From Oscillospiraceae bacterium (GTDB taxonomy: Bacteria; Bacillota; Clostridia; Oscillospirales; Ruminococcaceae), in NCBI GenBank assembly GCA_017466885.1, contig JAFTTH010000025.1, forward strand, positions 47,326-111,325: a stretch of 64,000 bases of DNA. Reading direction: 5' to 3'. This document shows positions 53,340 to 60,447 of this stretch, one piece after another. Every line of letters starts with the position of its first letter. Within the stretch, counting starts at the first letter, position 1. Position numbers and translations under genes: made by a program. The notes beneath the pieces were generated by a model, which worked only from the letters and a program-made list of their open reading frames with translations, ran no database searches and had not been told where the DNA came from.

Positions 53340-54593
53340 TTATTTGTTAAGGAGCGAGTCAACCTGAGCGGCAACAGCGTCCAGAGCAGCTTGCGGGGTC
53401 TTGGCGCCGGTAAACGCCTGGTTGATGGCATCATAGATGGCATCGTCCATGGAGATCCAGTTGTCAACACCCGGGGTTGCCTTAGCGTACTTGGCCTGCT
53501 CCAGAACGACCTTCCAGTCAGAGGTCTTGAAGTAGGAATCCTCCTGAGCCTCGATCAGAGAGGGGATGAAGTAGTAGGGCTTGCAGTAGGTGATCTGGTA
53601 GTCAACGCCGGTGCAGAGGAACTCAACGAAGTCGTAAGCCAGCTCGGGATTCTCACTGGTGGAAACAACGCTGTAGCAGTACAGACCCATACCGGTCCAG
53701 GGATCAACACCCTCCTTGAGGACGGGCATCATAGCAATCTCAAAGTTTGCAGTGTTGGAAGCAACGCCAACGTTGAAGAAGCCGGTGGTGGTATCCTCGA
53801 TCATAGCGATCTTGGCGCCGGTGTAGAACTCGGAGCCGGCATAAGTAGCGGGAGCAAGTCCATTGTGGATCATATCGGTCAGCCGCTGCAGAGCGTCAAC
53901 ACCGGCCTGCTCGTTGATGATGCACTTGGTCTGATCCTCGTTGAAGATATCGCCGCCCATTCTCCAGAGCCACCAGTAGTACTGGAAGGTACCCCAGGCT
54001 TTGTAAAGGGTCTCGCCGCAACCGTAAGGAGCGGTGTAAGCATAGTAGCCGTCGCCAGTGAAATGGGCCTTGATCTTGTTGGCGGCAGTGATCATTTCTT
54101 CGTAAGTGGTGGGGACGGTTGCGCCGGCAGCGTCAAACATATCCCGGTTGATAACGAAGTTGATGATATTGGAGTCAAAGGGGAGAGAGTAGATCTTATC
54201 GGGAACAGCATTTGCAACGTTCCAGCAGGCGTCAGTAAAGAGATCCCGTACCTCGTCCGCGCCGAACTCAGTCAGATCCAGAACCTGGCCCTTTTCGCCG
54301 TAGGTCGCAACGTAGTCAGAGGGTCCCCAGATGATATCGGGAGCGGTTTCTGCCTGGATTGCCATATCCAGAGAGGTGGAGCCCTGGGTCTCGATTACAA
54401 TACGGACATCGGGGTTCTCATCTTCGTAGTCAGCGATGGCACCGAAGAGAACGTCGTCAGTTTCCTGCGCCCAAATGACCAGCTTGGTCTTGCCGTCGTC
54501 AGAGGAGCCCTCGCCGCAGCTGGCGCAAAGGGATACGACCATAACGACCGCGGCAAGAAGAGCGGAGAGGCGGAGACATCTTGATTTCAACAT
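53340..54593 (-). CDS. Orphan sugar-binding lipoprotein (family 1)
   Basis: A 417-residue binding protein, with lipobox SLCASC (Cys about 26) and the fold motif LVIWAQETDDVLFGAIADYE. Typical end lobe VDYQITYCKPYYFIPS. No permeases or ATPase are next to it, so it must feed an importer encoded elsewhere, perhaps one of the pairs at 5-6.8 kb or 11.6-13.5 kb. It is divergent from the first Lys-tailed surface protein; the shared upstream gap carries TTGCGCAA-type operators. Confidence 0.85.
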   Translation of the reverse strand: MLKSRCLRLSALLAAVVMVVSLCASCGEGSSDDGKTKLVIWAQETDDVLFGAIADYEDENPDVRIVIETQGSTSLDMAIQAETAPDIIWGPSDYVATYGEKGQVLDLTEFGADEVRDLFTDACWNVANAVPDKIYSLPFDSNIINFVINRDMFDAAGATVPTTYEEMITAANKIKAHFTGDGYYAYTAPYGCGETLYKAWGTFQYYWWLWRMGGDIFNEDQTKCIINEQAGVDALQRLTDMIHNGLAPATYAGSEFYTGAKIAMIEDTTTGFFNVGVASNTANFEIAMMPVLKEGVDPWTGMGLYCYSVVSTSENPELAYDFVEFLCTGVDYQITYCKPYYFIPSLIEAQEDSYFKTSDWKVVLEQAKYAKATPGVDNWISMDDAIYDAINQAFTGAKTPQAALDAVAAQVDSLLNK

Positions 54594-54720
54594 AGTGTGT
54601 GACCAATCCTTTCTCATTGCGCCCGGATTTGATCGGGCGCTTAATGCAGGCCACCGGAGGTTCCGGCGGCTGATAGACAAAACTACAATCTAATTATCAT
54701 TTCAATTCCCAAAATAGTCA

Positions 54721-54918
54721 AGAGAAATTCGTGCAACAAAGCCGGCGAGTTGCGCAACTGCTTCTCTCTTATGAAAAAACTTCAGTTTTTTTCCGGGCGG
54801 GAGGGTGGCTTTTTGAAGAAGATGGGAGAATAAATCATTCTATGAAGATTTTGTTGCATAGATTTGGAATTCTGATGCGCGAAAAACAGTAGAGATTTTC
54901 TGTTTTTAATGGTAAAAT
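54721..54918. promoter_or_regulatory. Regulatory region between divergent genes, with split TTGCG operator
   Basis: The 353-bp gap 54594-54946 holds no gene. A perfect GTTGCGCAAC palindrome lies at 54749-54758, preceded by GTGCAACAA (54731-54739) and framed by AGAGAA/TTCTCT arms. On the plus strand TTGTTGCATA (54851-54860) and TGCGCGAAAA (54876-54885) form the split operator, and TAAAAT (54913-54918) is the -10 box, 62 bp from the operator start; TAGAGA (54890) is a weak -35. Confidence 0.75.
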
Positions 54919-54946
54919 GAAGAAAAAACAAGGAGGTCATTGATTT

Positions 54947-56386
54947 ATGAAAACCAGTTTTTTCAAAAAAAGCGTCAGCATTCTTCTGGGTCTGATGATG
55001 CTTCTGGCCATGATTCCGGTTGCATCTGCGGCAGAGGAGAGCAGAACTTATTTCCTTCCGACGATCACTTCGAGCTATACGGATGGCGGTTGGTACGCCA
55101 GCGGTATTGATTCGATTACCAAGGGTTCCACCGGAGACCATTCTTTGTCCCTGACCGGTAGCTTCCGGATCCTTTGGGCCTTTACCAATGCGGTTGTGGA
55201 AGAGAAGCCCTTCCTTTATTATAAAACGGACGGTAAGGCTACCAAAATTACCGTTTCCCGCTTCTGGGATACCGAGCCTGAGGTTGAGATTCCGGCAGAA
55301 GCGGGTGTTCACTGCATTAACCTGCTGGAGCTGCTGGAAGAGCAGGAAACCATCGGATATACCTACATTGTTCCCTACGTGGGAATTTTTGCGGACGAGG
55401 AAAACGGCACTGAGGCAGTGGTTGATACCATTGAGTTTGAGTACATGTACCTTTCCAATGTGGATGAGGAAGGAAATATCTACGAAAAACCCAGACAGCC
55501 TCTCGCCCCCACCGCTCATAAGGATATGGAGGAGCGGTATCAGCTGAAGGCTTATGAGACCGATAATGTGGATGCCAATGGCCACGGCTGGCTGATGAGT
55601 GTAGACCTGGAGACCGGAGTTCCTACCATTAAGTCCACCATCACCGGAGAGAACAGCTTTACCCTGGAACGGGCAGAGGGCTCCGACGCTGAGGCAATCA
55701 ATATTGCGTGGGTCGTGCCCTATGAGGTGGTTGAGCAGTACCCCTATCTTGCGATTGATATCGGAAATGAAGGCCGTCAGGATCAGGGTCCCCGTGTCAC
55801 GATCTATCCCTACTGGGAGGGTGTGGTCGGTAGCGCCGGAAGCTTTGACATTATTCCTACCAGTGTGGGTGCTACCTCCATTAACGGCACCACCCGCTTC
55901 CCTTTGAAGTATGTTGTGGATAATGTCAAAGAGGAGCTCCACGGTGAGAGAGGCATTGCCATTATCCTCTCTATGGGAATCCTCGATCGGACAGACGGAA
56001 CCACTCTGGATCCCCTGATCGTTAACAATGCCTACCTTTATAATGTCAAGGAGGGTTGGGAGGACTATAAGCCTTCCGGCGATTCCGGAAACGGTGGAAA
56101 CAACGATAGCGGTAACAACGATAACACCGGTAACAACGATAATACCGGCAATAACGATAATACCGGCAATAACGATAACACCGGAAACAACAACACCGGA
56201 AACGACAACAACACAGGCAATACCGGAAACAACGGCAATACCGGCAATCATAACGATGGCGCAAATGCCGGATCGGATCCCGCCGGCGTGAATCCCTGGC
56301 TGATCGTCGGGATCGTTGCAGGCGTGCTGGTGGTGGCCGGCGGCGTAGTTGCGGCTGTGATCATCATCAAGAAGAAAAAGAAGTAA
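54947..56386 (+). CDS. Secreted double-domain surface protein with Asn-rich stalk and Lys tail
   Basis: A 479-residue protein: signal peptide ending near ASA (29), two successive beta-sandwich-like domains (about 35-190 and 195-365), a GNNDNTG-type repeat stalk (about 378-440; DNA 56085-56250), one transmembrane helix and a five-Lys tail. The domains share the pattern of a hydrophobic 'YPYLAIDIGNEG' strand and a 'VNNAYLYNVKEGW' end, so they probably arose by duplication. ATG follows AAGGAGG. A near-copy of the gene follows. The stalk suits a membrane-anchored glycan-binding protein; the ligand is unknown. Confidence 0.75.
   Translation: MKTSFFKKSVSILLGLMMLLAMIPVASAAEESRTYFLPTITSSYTDGGWYASGIDSITKGSTGDHSLSLTGSFRILWAFTNAVVEEKPFLYYKTDGKATKITVSRFWDTEPEVEIPAEAGVHCINLLELLEEQETIGYTYIVPYVGIFADEENGTEAVVDTIEFEYMYLSNVDEEGNIYEKPRQPLAPTAHKDMEERYQLKAYETDNVDANGHGWLMSVDLETGVPTIKSTITGENSFTLERAEGSDAEAINIAWVVPYEVVEQYPYLAIDIGNEGRQDQGPRVTIYPYWEGVVGSAGSFDIIPTSVGATSINGTTRFPLKYVVDNVKEELHGERGIAIILSMGILDRTDGTTLDPLIVNNAYLYNVKEGWEDYKPSGDSGNGGNNDSGNNDNTGNNDNTGNNDNTGNNDNTGNNNTGNDNNTGNTGNNGNTGNHNDGANAGSDPAGVNPWLIVGIVAGVLVVAGGVVAAVIIIKKKKK
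56085..56250 (+). repeat. Tandem repeat coding the Asn/Thr/Gly stalk
   Basis: Units of roughly 18 bp around AACGATAACACCGGTAAC, encoding NDNTGN, repeated about eight times with small changes. Reading on the minus strand gives only artefact open frames. Confidence 0.85.
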
Positions 56387-56405
56387 GTTGTTTTAAGACT
56401 GACCG

Positions 56406-56438
56406 AGTTACCCCGGAAGAACTTCCGGGGTAACTTTC
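56406..56438 (+). terminator. Terminator after the first surface protein
   Basis: GTTACCCCGGAAG pairs with CTTCCGGGGTAAC around 2 nt, followed by TTTCTTG. It is 20 bp after the stop and directly abuts the next operator. Confidence 0.85.
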
Positions 56439-56506
56439 TTGTTGCGCAAATTGCGCAATTTGATGCGCGATAAGGTATGGAAAAAGATTTTTAAGGATGA
56501 TAAAAT
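56439..56506 (+). promoter_or_regulatory. Split TTGCG operator and promoter of the second surface protein
   Basis: TTGTTGCGCA (56439-56448) and TGCGCGATAA (56464-56473) are 25 bp apart start to start; TGGAAA (56478-56483) and TAAAAT (56501-56506) are the -35 and -10 with a 17-bp spacer. A perfect 14-bp palindrome AAATTGCGCAATTT (56448-56461) fills the space between the arms. Confidence 0.8.
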
Positions 56507-56537
56507 AGAAGGGAACCGTAAAGGAGGTTTTATAAGA

Positions 56538-57809
56538 ATGAAAAACAGATTTTTCAAAAAAGGAATCTGCGTTCTTCTCGGTATCATGATGCTTTTGGCG
56601 GCACTCCCCATGGCGACATCTGCGGCGGAAGAACAAAGACACTATTTGAAGCCGACAGCGAATACGGCTGGTGATGGATTGGATGGCGGATATTATGTCC
56701 ACGGACTCGATTCCATTTCCAAAGGTGAGGGCGAAAACTCCATTAAGATGACCGGTTCCTCCCGGTGCCTGTGGGCAGTTTCCAACTCAATTCTGGAAAG
56801 CATGCCTTACCTGTACTATAAATCGGACGGAAATCTGACCCGGATGACCGCTACCTGGTACTGCAACGTGGAGCCGGAAATCGATATGCCCTACGAGGAA
56901 GGCGAGCATTGCATCAACCTGATGGAGCTGGTTGCCGAGCAGGATACCATCGGCTGGGTATACATCATCCCCTACGTTTGGACGGAGGGCGTTACCGCAA
57001 CCAGTGAGATGGAGTATATGTACCTCTCCAACGTGGACGAGGAAGGAAACGTTTACGAAAAGCCTGTTCAGCCTCTGGCTCCCGCCACCAGCCCCTCTAT
57101 GGAGGAGCGCTGGCAGTTGAAGGCCAACACCCAGGACGATGTGGATGATGAAGGCTACGGCTGGCTGATGGATGTGAACAACATCAAGATCACCCTGGAC
57201 GGTGACGATACTGACGGTAAGGATGGCTTTACTATGGAGCGCGCCGAGGGCTCGAGCGCTGCTGCCTATAATATTGCCTGGGTTGTTCCCTACGAGGTGG
57301 TTGAGCAGTATCCCTATCTTGCCATTGAGATCGGAAACGAAGGCCGTCTGGACCAGGGTCCCCGGGTCAGCATTTACGCTTACTGGGAGCACGTGGTAGG
57401 AAGCGGTGCTTACTTTGATGTTATTCCTGCGGAGATCGGTGCGACCTCTCTGAACGGCACTACCCGCTTCCCCCTGAAGTATGCGGTAGATAACGTGAAG
57501 GAAGAGCTTCACGGTGAGGACGGTATTGCCATCATCCTTGCGGTTGCAATCAACGAGCGTTCTGACGGAACCACCCTGGATCCCCTGCTGGTGGAGAATG
57601 CCTACCTTTACAATGTAAAGGAAGGCTGGGAGAATTACTCCCCCGAGGATGGCGCAACAGGCGACGATTCTGCTCCTCAGGGTGGCAACAGCAATGAGGG
57701 CGGCGCCGGCGATCTTTGGATCATCATCGGAATCCTTGGCGGTGCTGTGGTGATTGCCGCGATTCTGGTGGTCATTCTGATCGTTGCTTCCAAGAAGAAA
57801 AAGAACTAA
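56538..57809 (+). CDS. Second secreted double-domain surface protein with Lys tail
   Basis: A 423-residue paralogue of the preceding gene: same signal peptide style, same two sandwich-like domains (YLSNVDEEGNVYEKP; VEQYPYLAIEIGNEGRLDQG), but a short Gly/Asn/Ser stalk (about 368-385) in place of the long Asn repeat, then the transmembrane helix and KKKKN tail. ATG at 56538 follows AAAGGAGG. Expressed from its own promoter and operator and closed by its own terminator, so both copies are separately but identically controlled. Confidence 0.75.
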   Translation: MKNRFFKKGICVLLGIMMLLAALPMATSAAEEQRHYLKPTANTAGDGLDGGYYVHGLDSISKGEGENSIKMTGSSRCLWAVSNSILESMPYLYYKSDGNLTRMTATWYCNVEPEIDMPYEEGEHCINLMELVAEQDTIGWVYIIPYVWTEGVTATSEMEYMYLSNVDEEGNVYEKPVQPLAPATSPSMEERWQLKANTQDDVDDEGYGWLMDVNNIKITLDGDDTDGKDGFTMERAEGSSAAAYNIAWVVPYEVVEQYPYLAIEIGNEGRLDQGPRVSIYAYWEHVVGSGAYFDVIPAEIGATSLNGTTRFPLKYAVDNVKEELHGEDGIAIILAVAINERSDGTTLDPLLVENAYLYNVKEGWENYSPEDGATGDDSAPQGGNSNEGGAGDLWIIIGILGGAVVIAAILVVILIVASKKKKN

Positions 57810-57823
57810 TTAATGTTTAAGCA

Positions 57824-57860
57824 AGACACCGTCCAGGTTGTTTGGACGGTGTCTTCTTTA
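57824..57860 (+). terminator. Terminator after the second surface protein
   Basis: AGACACCGTCCA pairs with TGGACGGTGTCT around 7 nt and is followed by TCTTTATTT. Confidence 0.88.
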
Positions 57861-58212
57861 TTTGAAGCGAAGAAGCGCGGTTTTTGAGAAGACATAAAAC
57901 ACCACTCCTCCTGCTGGGAGAGGTGGAACAACAAGGCAAAAACAATCACCGGCACAGAGATGCAAAAACTTCAACCACCGCAAACGGCGATTTTCTCAAT
58001 TTGGGTCTCTCCTTCTGCATCGTGCTGCTTTCGGGGGAGAATAGCTATGCATTTTTAGGGGAGAATGGAATGCGGCGGATTACGCAACAAGTTTGCAGAA
58101 ATTGCGTAAAATAAAAAAGTTACCGGCAGAAAGAAGGACTTTTGTGGACAAATGCAGAGCAGACCGGGCCGGATTTTGTCGGCAAAATCCGCATTTCGGA
58201 GACAAACAGATT
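57861..58212. other. Gene-free gap with one TTGCG-type dyad
   Basis: No open reading frame with a ribosome binding site is seen. The only marked structure is TTACGCAA (58080-58087) with TTGCGTAA (58102-58109), perfect arms separated by 14 bp, very like the operators at 54.7-58.3 kb. Confidence 0.55.
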
Positions 58213-58280
58213 TTGTTGCGCAGGTTCCGGGTTTTGATGCGCAACAAGTTATGGAAATCTTTCCGTTTGGATGGTACAAT
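58213..58280 (+). promoter_or_regulatory. Perfect split TTGCG operator and promoter of the truncated LacI gene
   Basis: TTGTTGCGCA (58213-58222) and TGCGCAACAA (58238-58247) are perfect inverted arms with a 15-bp spacer; TGGAAA (58252-58257) and TACAAT (58275-58280) form the promoter (17-bp spacer). Operator-to-minus-10 distance is 62 bp, as at 54851 and 56439. Confidence 0.8.
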
Positions 58281-58415
58281 TAAACTGCTGAATAATGTAA
58301 ACAGTGGTTTTGTATTTTCAGTATGGAATCTGTCTGACAGAAAGGCCTTTCGTTGTCAGAAAGAGAAAATATGGGCGCTTTTTTTGCAGGGAGCGTTCAA
58401 AGGATGGTTGTACGG

Positions 58416-58802
58416 ATGAAACAGAAGAGAGTGACGATCAGAGATATTGCCGACCGGCTGGGGTGCTCCCCCTCTACTGTATCTCGTGCGCTCAATGATA
58501 AACCGAGCATCAGCGAGGTTGTTCGCGTGGAAATCCGCATTCTTGCGTTGGAGATCAACCGAAAAGAATATGCCGATGCCAATCCTATTATCCGACTTTA
58601 TAAAAACCGTTGCTCGGCACTACGTATGGAACGTAAACGGGGCAAGCACGACGACATTCTCACAAACGCCGCCCTTGCCGTTGCCAAAGAACGTATGCAA
58701 CGAGCAAAAGCCGATCCCGACTATGCCAATGGGCAATATGAAGCGGATATGCTTCGGGAAGAACTCTACGCCGAAGCCGACAGACGATTAAACGGCAAAT
58801 AA
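58416..58802 (+). CDS. LacI DNA-binding domain fused to mobile-element-type sequence (truncated regulator)
   Basis: A 128-residue hybrid. Residues 1-35 are a LacI helix-turn-helix (VTIRDIADRLGCSPSTVSRA then KPSISE). At about residue 40 the expected continuation to the hinge and sugar-binding domain is lost and a different helical sequence begins (NPIIRLYKNRCSALRMERKR, ending ADMLREELYAEADRRL), of a type I associate with integrative conjugative elements. Codon use and base composition change at the same point (about 58530). The effector domain is gone, so this cannot be a normal inducible repressor. ATG at 58416 has an AAAGGATG leader at about 8-12 bp. Confidence 0.7.
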   Translation: MKQKRVTIRDIADRLGCSPSTVSRALNDKPSISEVVRVEIRILALEINRKEYADANPIIRLYKNRCSALRMERKRGKHDDILTNAALAVAKERMQRAKADPDYANGQYEADMLREELYAEADRRLNGK

Positions 58803-59729
58803 CACAGATTGGAGGTGAGTGCCGTGAAAGAAAAATATATAGACGATAAGGAGCTGTATATGTACCGTATCCAACCGGCACCGCCGAAGTGGGATTTGCA
58901 GGAATATATCGTGACCTATCTCAAAGAGAAAGACGAGCGTTACCTTGCTTGGTTTCTTCATTATTATGAAAAAACGCTCAACAAGAATGTGCAAAGCTAT
59001 ATGCGGCAGTTCTTTATGCAGGAGCATTTTGCCGATCTGAAGCAAGCGTATATAGCAGGACTGCTCAAAGCACTTACCAAGTACACGCCTAACGGCGGCG
59101 CATCCTTTATTTCGTTCAAAGAGTATTATGCAGAGCGTGAAATCTTTGGCTATATCCGTTCTATGCGGACAGGCTTTACGGTACAAAGCCTTGCGGAATA
59201 TGCAAAACTCCGCAAAGCGATGGCGGTATGGGACAAATATGACCGCAGTTATGCCGATGCTACACTTGAAGCAGTTGCCGCAGAATTAGGCGAAACCACC
59301 GATGACACGAAAGAAATTCTGCTCGGCGGCTTGCTCAACGAAAATCGTGTAGACCTTTATCAGCAGTATGCGGAGGATGACGAAGCGGAAAGCACCGAAG
59401 AAGCACATCCCGATACCACTTCTGACACATACTCTCTGTATATGAAAGGTGAACTGTACGCCCGTCTGTGGGATGCCTATGACAAGCTCGAATACACGGA
59501 GCGAATGATGCTCGCCCAGCGGATCGGCTTCTGTTTTGATTGTCACAGTACCTTCTATATGGATTACGATGATCTCGACGAGTACGGTGAGCCAAAGAAG
59601 AAACCCATCAAGCCGATGATGTATACCGATATAGCCACTGACCACGAATACAGTTCCGCCAACACCGCACACAAAAAATGCGAAAAGGCGCTTGCAAAAT
59701 TAAAAGAAGCCATAAAAGACTTGATATAA
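58530..59729 (+). mobile_element. Probable remnant of an integrative element
   Basis: From about 58530 the sequence is more AT-rich, joins in the middle of a LacI gene and carries two genes of integrative-element type, the latter a sigma-like factor. No integrase, transposase or attachment repeat is seen, so only one junction and a fragment are present. Where the acquired part ends to the right is unclear, since the amino-acid genes after it share its composition. Confidence 0.45.
58824..59729 (+). CDS. Sigma-70-like factor of a mobile element
   Basis: A 301-residue protein. Helical N terminus (LAWFLHYYEKTLNKNVQSYM, DLKQAYIAGLLKALTKYTPN), a region resembling sigma region 2 to 3 (FISFKEYYAEREIFGYIRSM, LAEYAKLRKAMAVWDKY) and a C-terminal helix-turn-helix-like end (AHKKCEKALAKLKEAIKDL) match the divergent sigma factors carried by Firmicutes conjugative elements. 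GTG at 58824 has GGAGGTGA 5 bp away. It follows the hybrid LacI gene by 21 bp. Promoter targets are unknown. Confidence 0.65.
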   Translation: MKEKYIDDKELYMYRIQPAPPKWDLQEYIVTYLKEKDERYLAWFLHYYEKTLNKNVQSYMRQFFMQEHFADLKQAYIAGLLKALTKYTPNGGASFISFKEYYAEREIFGYIRSMRTGFTVQSLAEYAKLRKAMAVWDKYDRSYADATLEAVAAELGETTDDTKEILLGGLLNENRVDLYQQYAEDDEAESTEEAHPDTTSDTYSLYMKGELYARLWDAYDKLEYTERMMLAQRIGFCFDCHSTFYMDYDDLDEYGEPKKKPIKPMMYTDIATDHEYSSANTAHKKCEKALAKLKEAIKDLI

Positions 59730-59939
59730 CGAAAAAAGCCCCGTTATGAATGCAGAAATTACTGTGCTCCCAACGGGACCGATTTTAAGTTATAGTTCTT
59801 CTCTTTTGTTAATTACAGTCAAAGTAACAATTGAACTGCCGCTATTAAGAAGATGCATAAGAAGAACGATAGGAAATTCAAATGAGTTTGAAAAAATATA
59901 AAGTTCAAATATATGTCCGAAAAAATCACAAAAAATTTA

Positions 59940-59976
59940 TTTACCCCTTGACAAGGTAGGCAAATAGGAATATAAT
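59940..59976 (+). promoter_or_regulatory. Promoter and operator of the T-box operon
   Basis: TTGACA (59948-59953) and TATAAT (59971-59976), 17-bp spacer. The dyad TTTACCC (59940-59946) with AGGCAAA (59958-59964), 18 bp apart start to start, covers the -35 and spacer, as at the metY promoter. The 59730-59939 stretch before it shows one GC-poor hairpin without T-run and no gene. Confidence 0.85.
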
Positions 59977-59994
59977 GTAATAAACTTAATAATC

Positions 59995-60275
59995 AAACCG
60001 TTGAAGCGGAGATAACGGCAATAATGCCTTTACAGAGAGCCTGTGGTGCTGAGAGTCAGGTAAGAAACAAGTTGTCAAATGGACCGCTGAGGGCGCAGTC
60101 AAATGGATTTTTCCAAAGTATTCTGCGACGCTGTAGGCAAGCGTACAAATGCCGGGGATATGTTGGTATCCTGCTAAGTGCATAGGGTCATTCCTATGAA
60201 TCAAGGTGGCACCGCGGATAGTGTTTATATTATTCGTCCTTGACAGATGGTATATTTCTGTCAAGGGCGTTTTTG
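59995..60275 (+). ncRNA. T-box riboswitch, tryptophan-specific
   Basis: The canonical antiterminator bulge AAGGTGGCACCGCGG is at 60203-60217. It is followed by a terminator hairpin: CGTCCTTGACAGA (60235-60247) pairs with TCTGTCAAGGGCG (60257-60269), then T5. Upstream, the Stem I region contains the GAAGCGGAGATAA and CAGAGAGCC/GGTGCTGAGAG blocks, and the probable specifier codon TGG (60080-60082) is followed by ACC as in known T-boxes. Uncharged tRNA-Trp would stabilise antitermination and turn on the TrpB-like gene. Confidence 0.92.
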
Positions 60276-60339
60276 TTTTATAACTCCTTTGACTGAAGTA
60301 TAAAGTTAAAGGAGTTTTCCTTTTTAGGAGGTAAATACA

Positions 60340-60426
60340 ATGTTGCTTACAAAACGCTGGCGCCCTGTGGGACGCCGAATCATCAATTTGCACGCTGAGA
60401 AATATCACATACTAAAACTAACTTAA
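60340..60426 (+). CDS. Small open reading frame after the T-box
   Basis: 28 codons with ATG at 60340, preceded by a near-perfect AGGAGGTA 5 bp away, and a stop (TAA) 21 bp before the TrpB-like gene start. The peptide is basic (LLTKRWRPVGRRIINL), has one Trp at position 7 and no known domain. The strong ribosome binding site suggests translation. It may be a leader that couples ribosome load to the next gene or a truncated remnant. Confidence 0.4.
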   Translation: MLLTKRWRPVGRRIINLHAEKYHILKLT

Positions 60427-60447
60427 TCCTATACGGAGGTAATTAAA

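Noticed and set aside
56046..56264. Cys/Arg/Tyr-rich minus-strand frame
   Set aside because: Mirror of the Asn-rich tandem repeat in the surface protein gene.
58400..58600. Assembly chimera as sole explanation for the composition change
   Set aside because: The frame continues through the junction and the added segment is of mobile-element type, so a biological insertion or deletion is preferred, but read-level evidence would be needed to exclude a chimera.
59739..59781. Hairpin CCCCGTT / AACGGGA after the sigma-like gene
   Set aside because: Large loop and no T-run, so not called a terminator.
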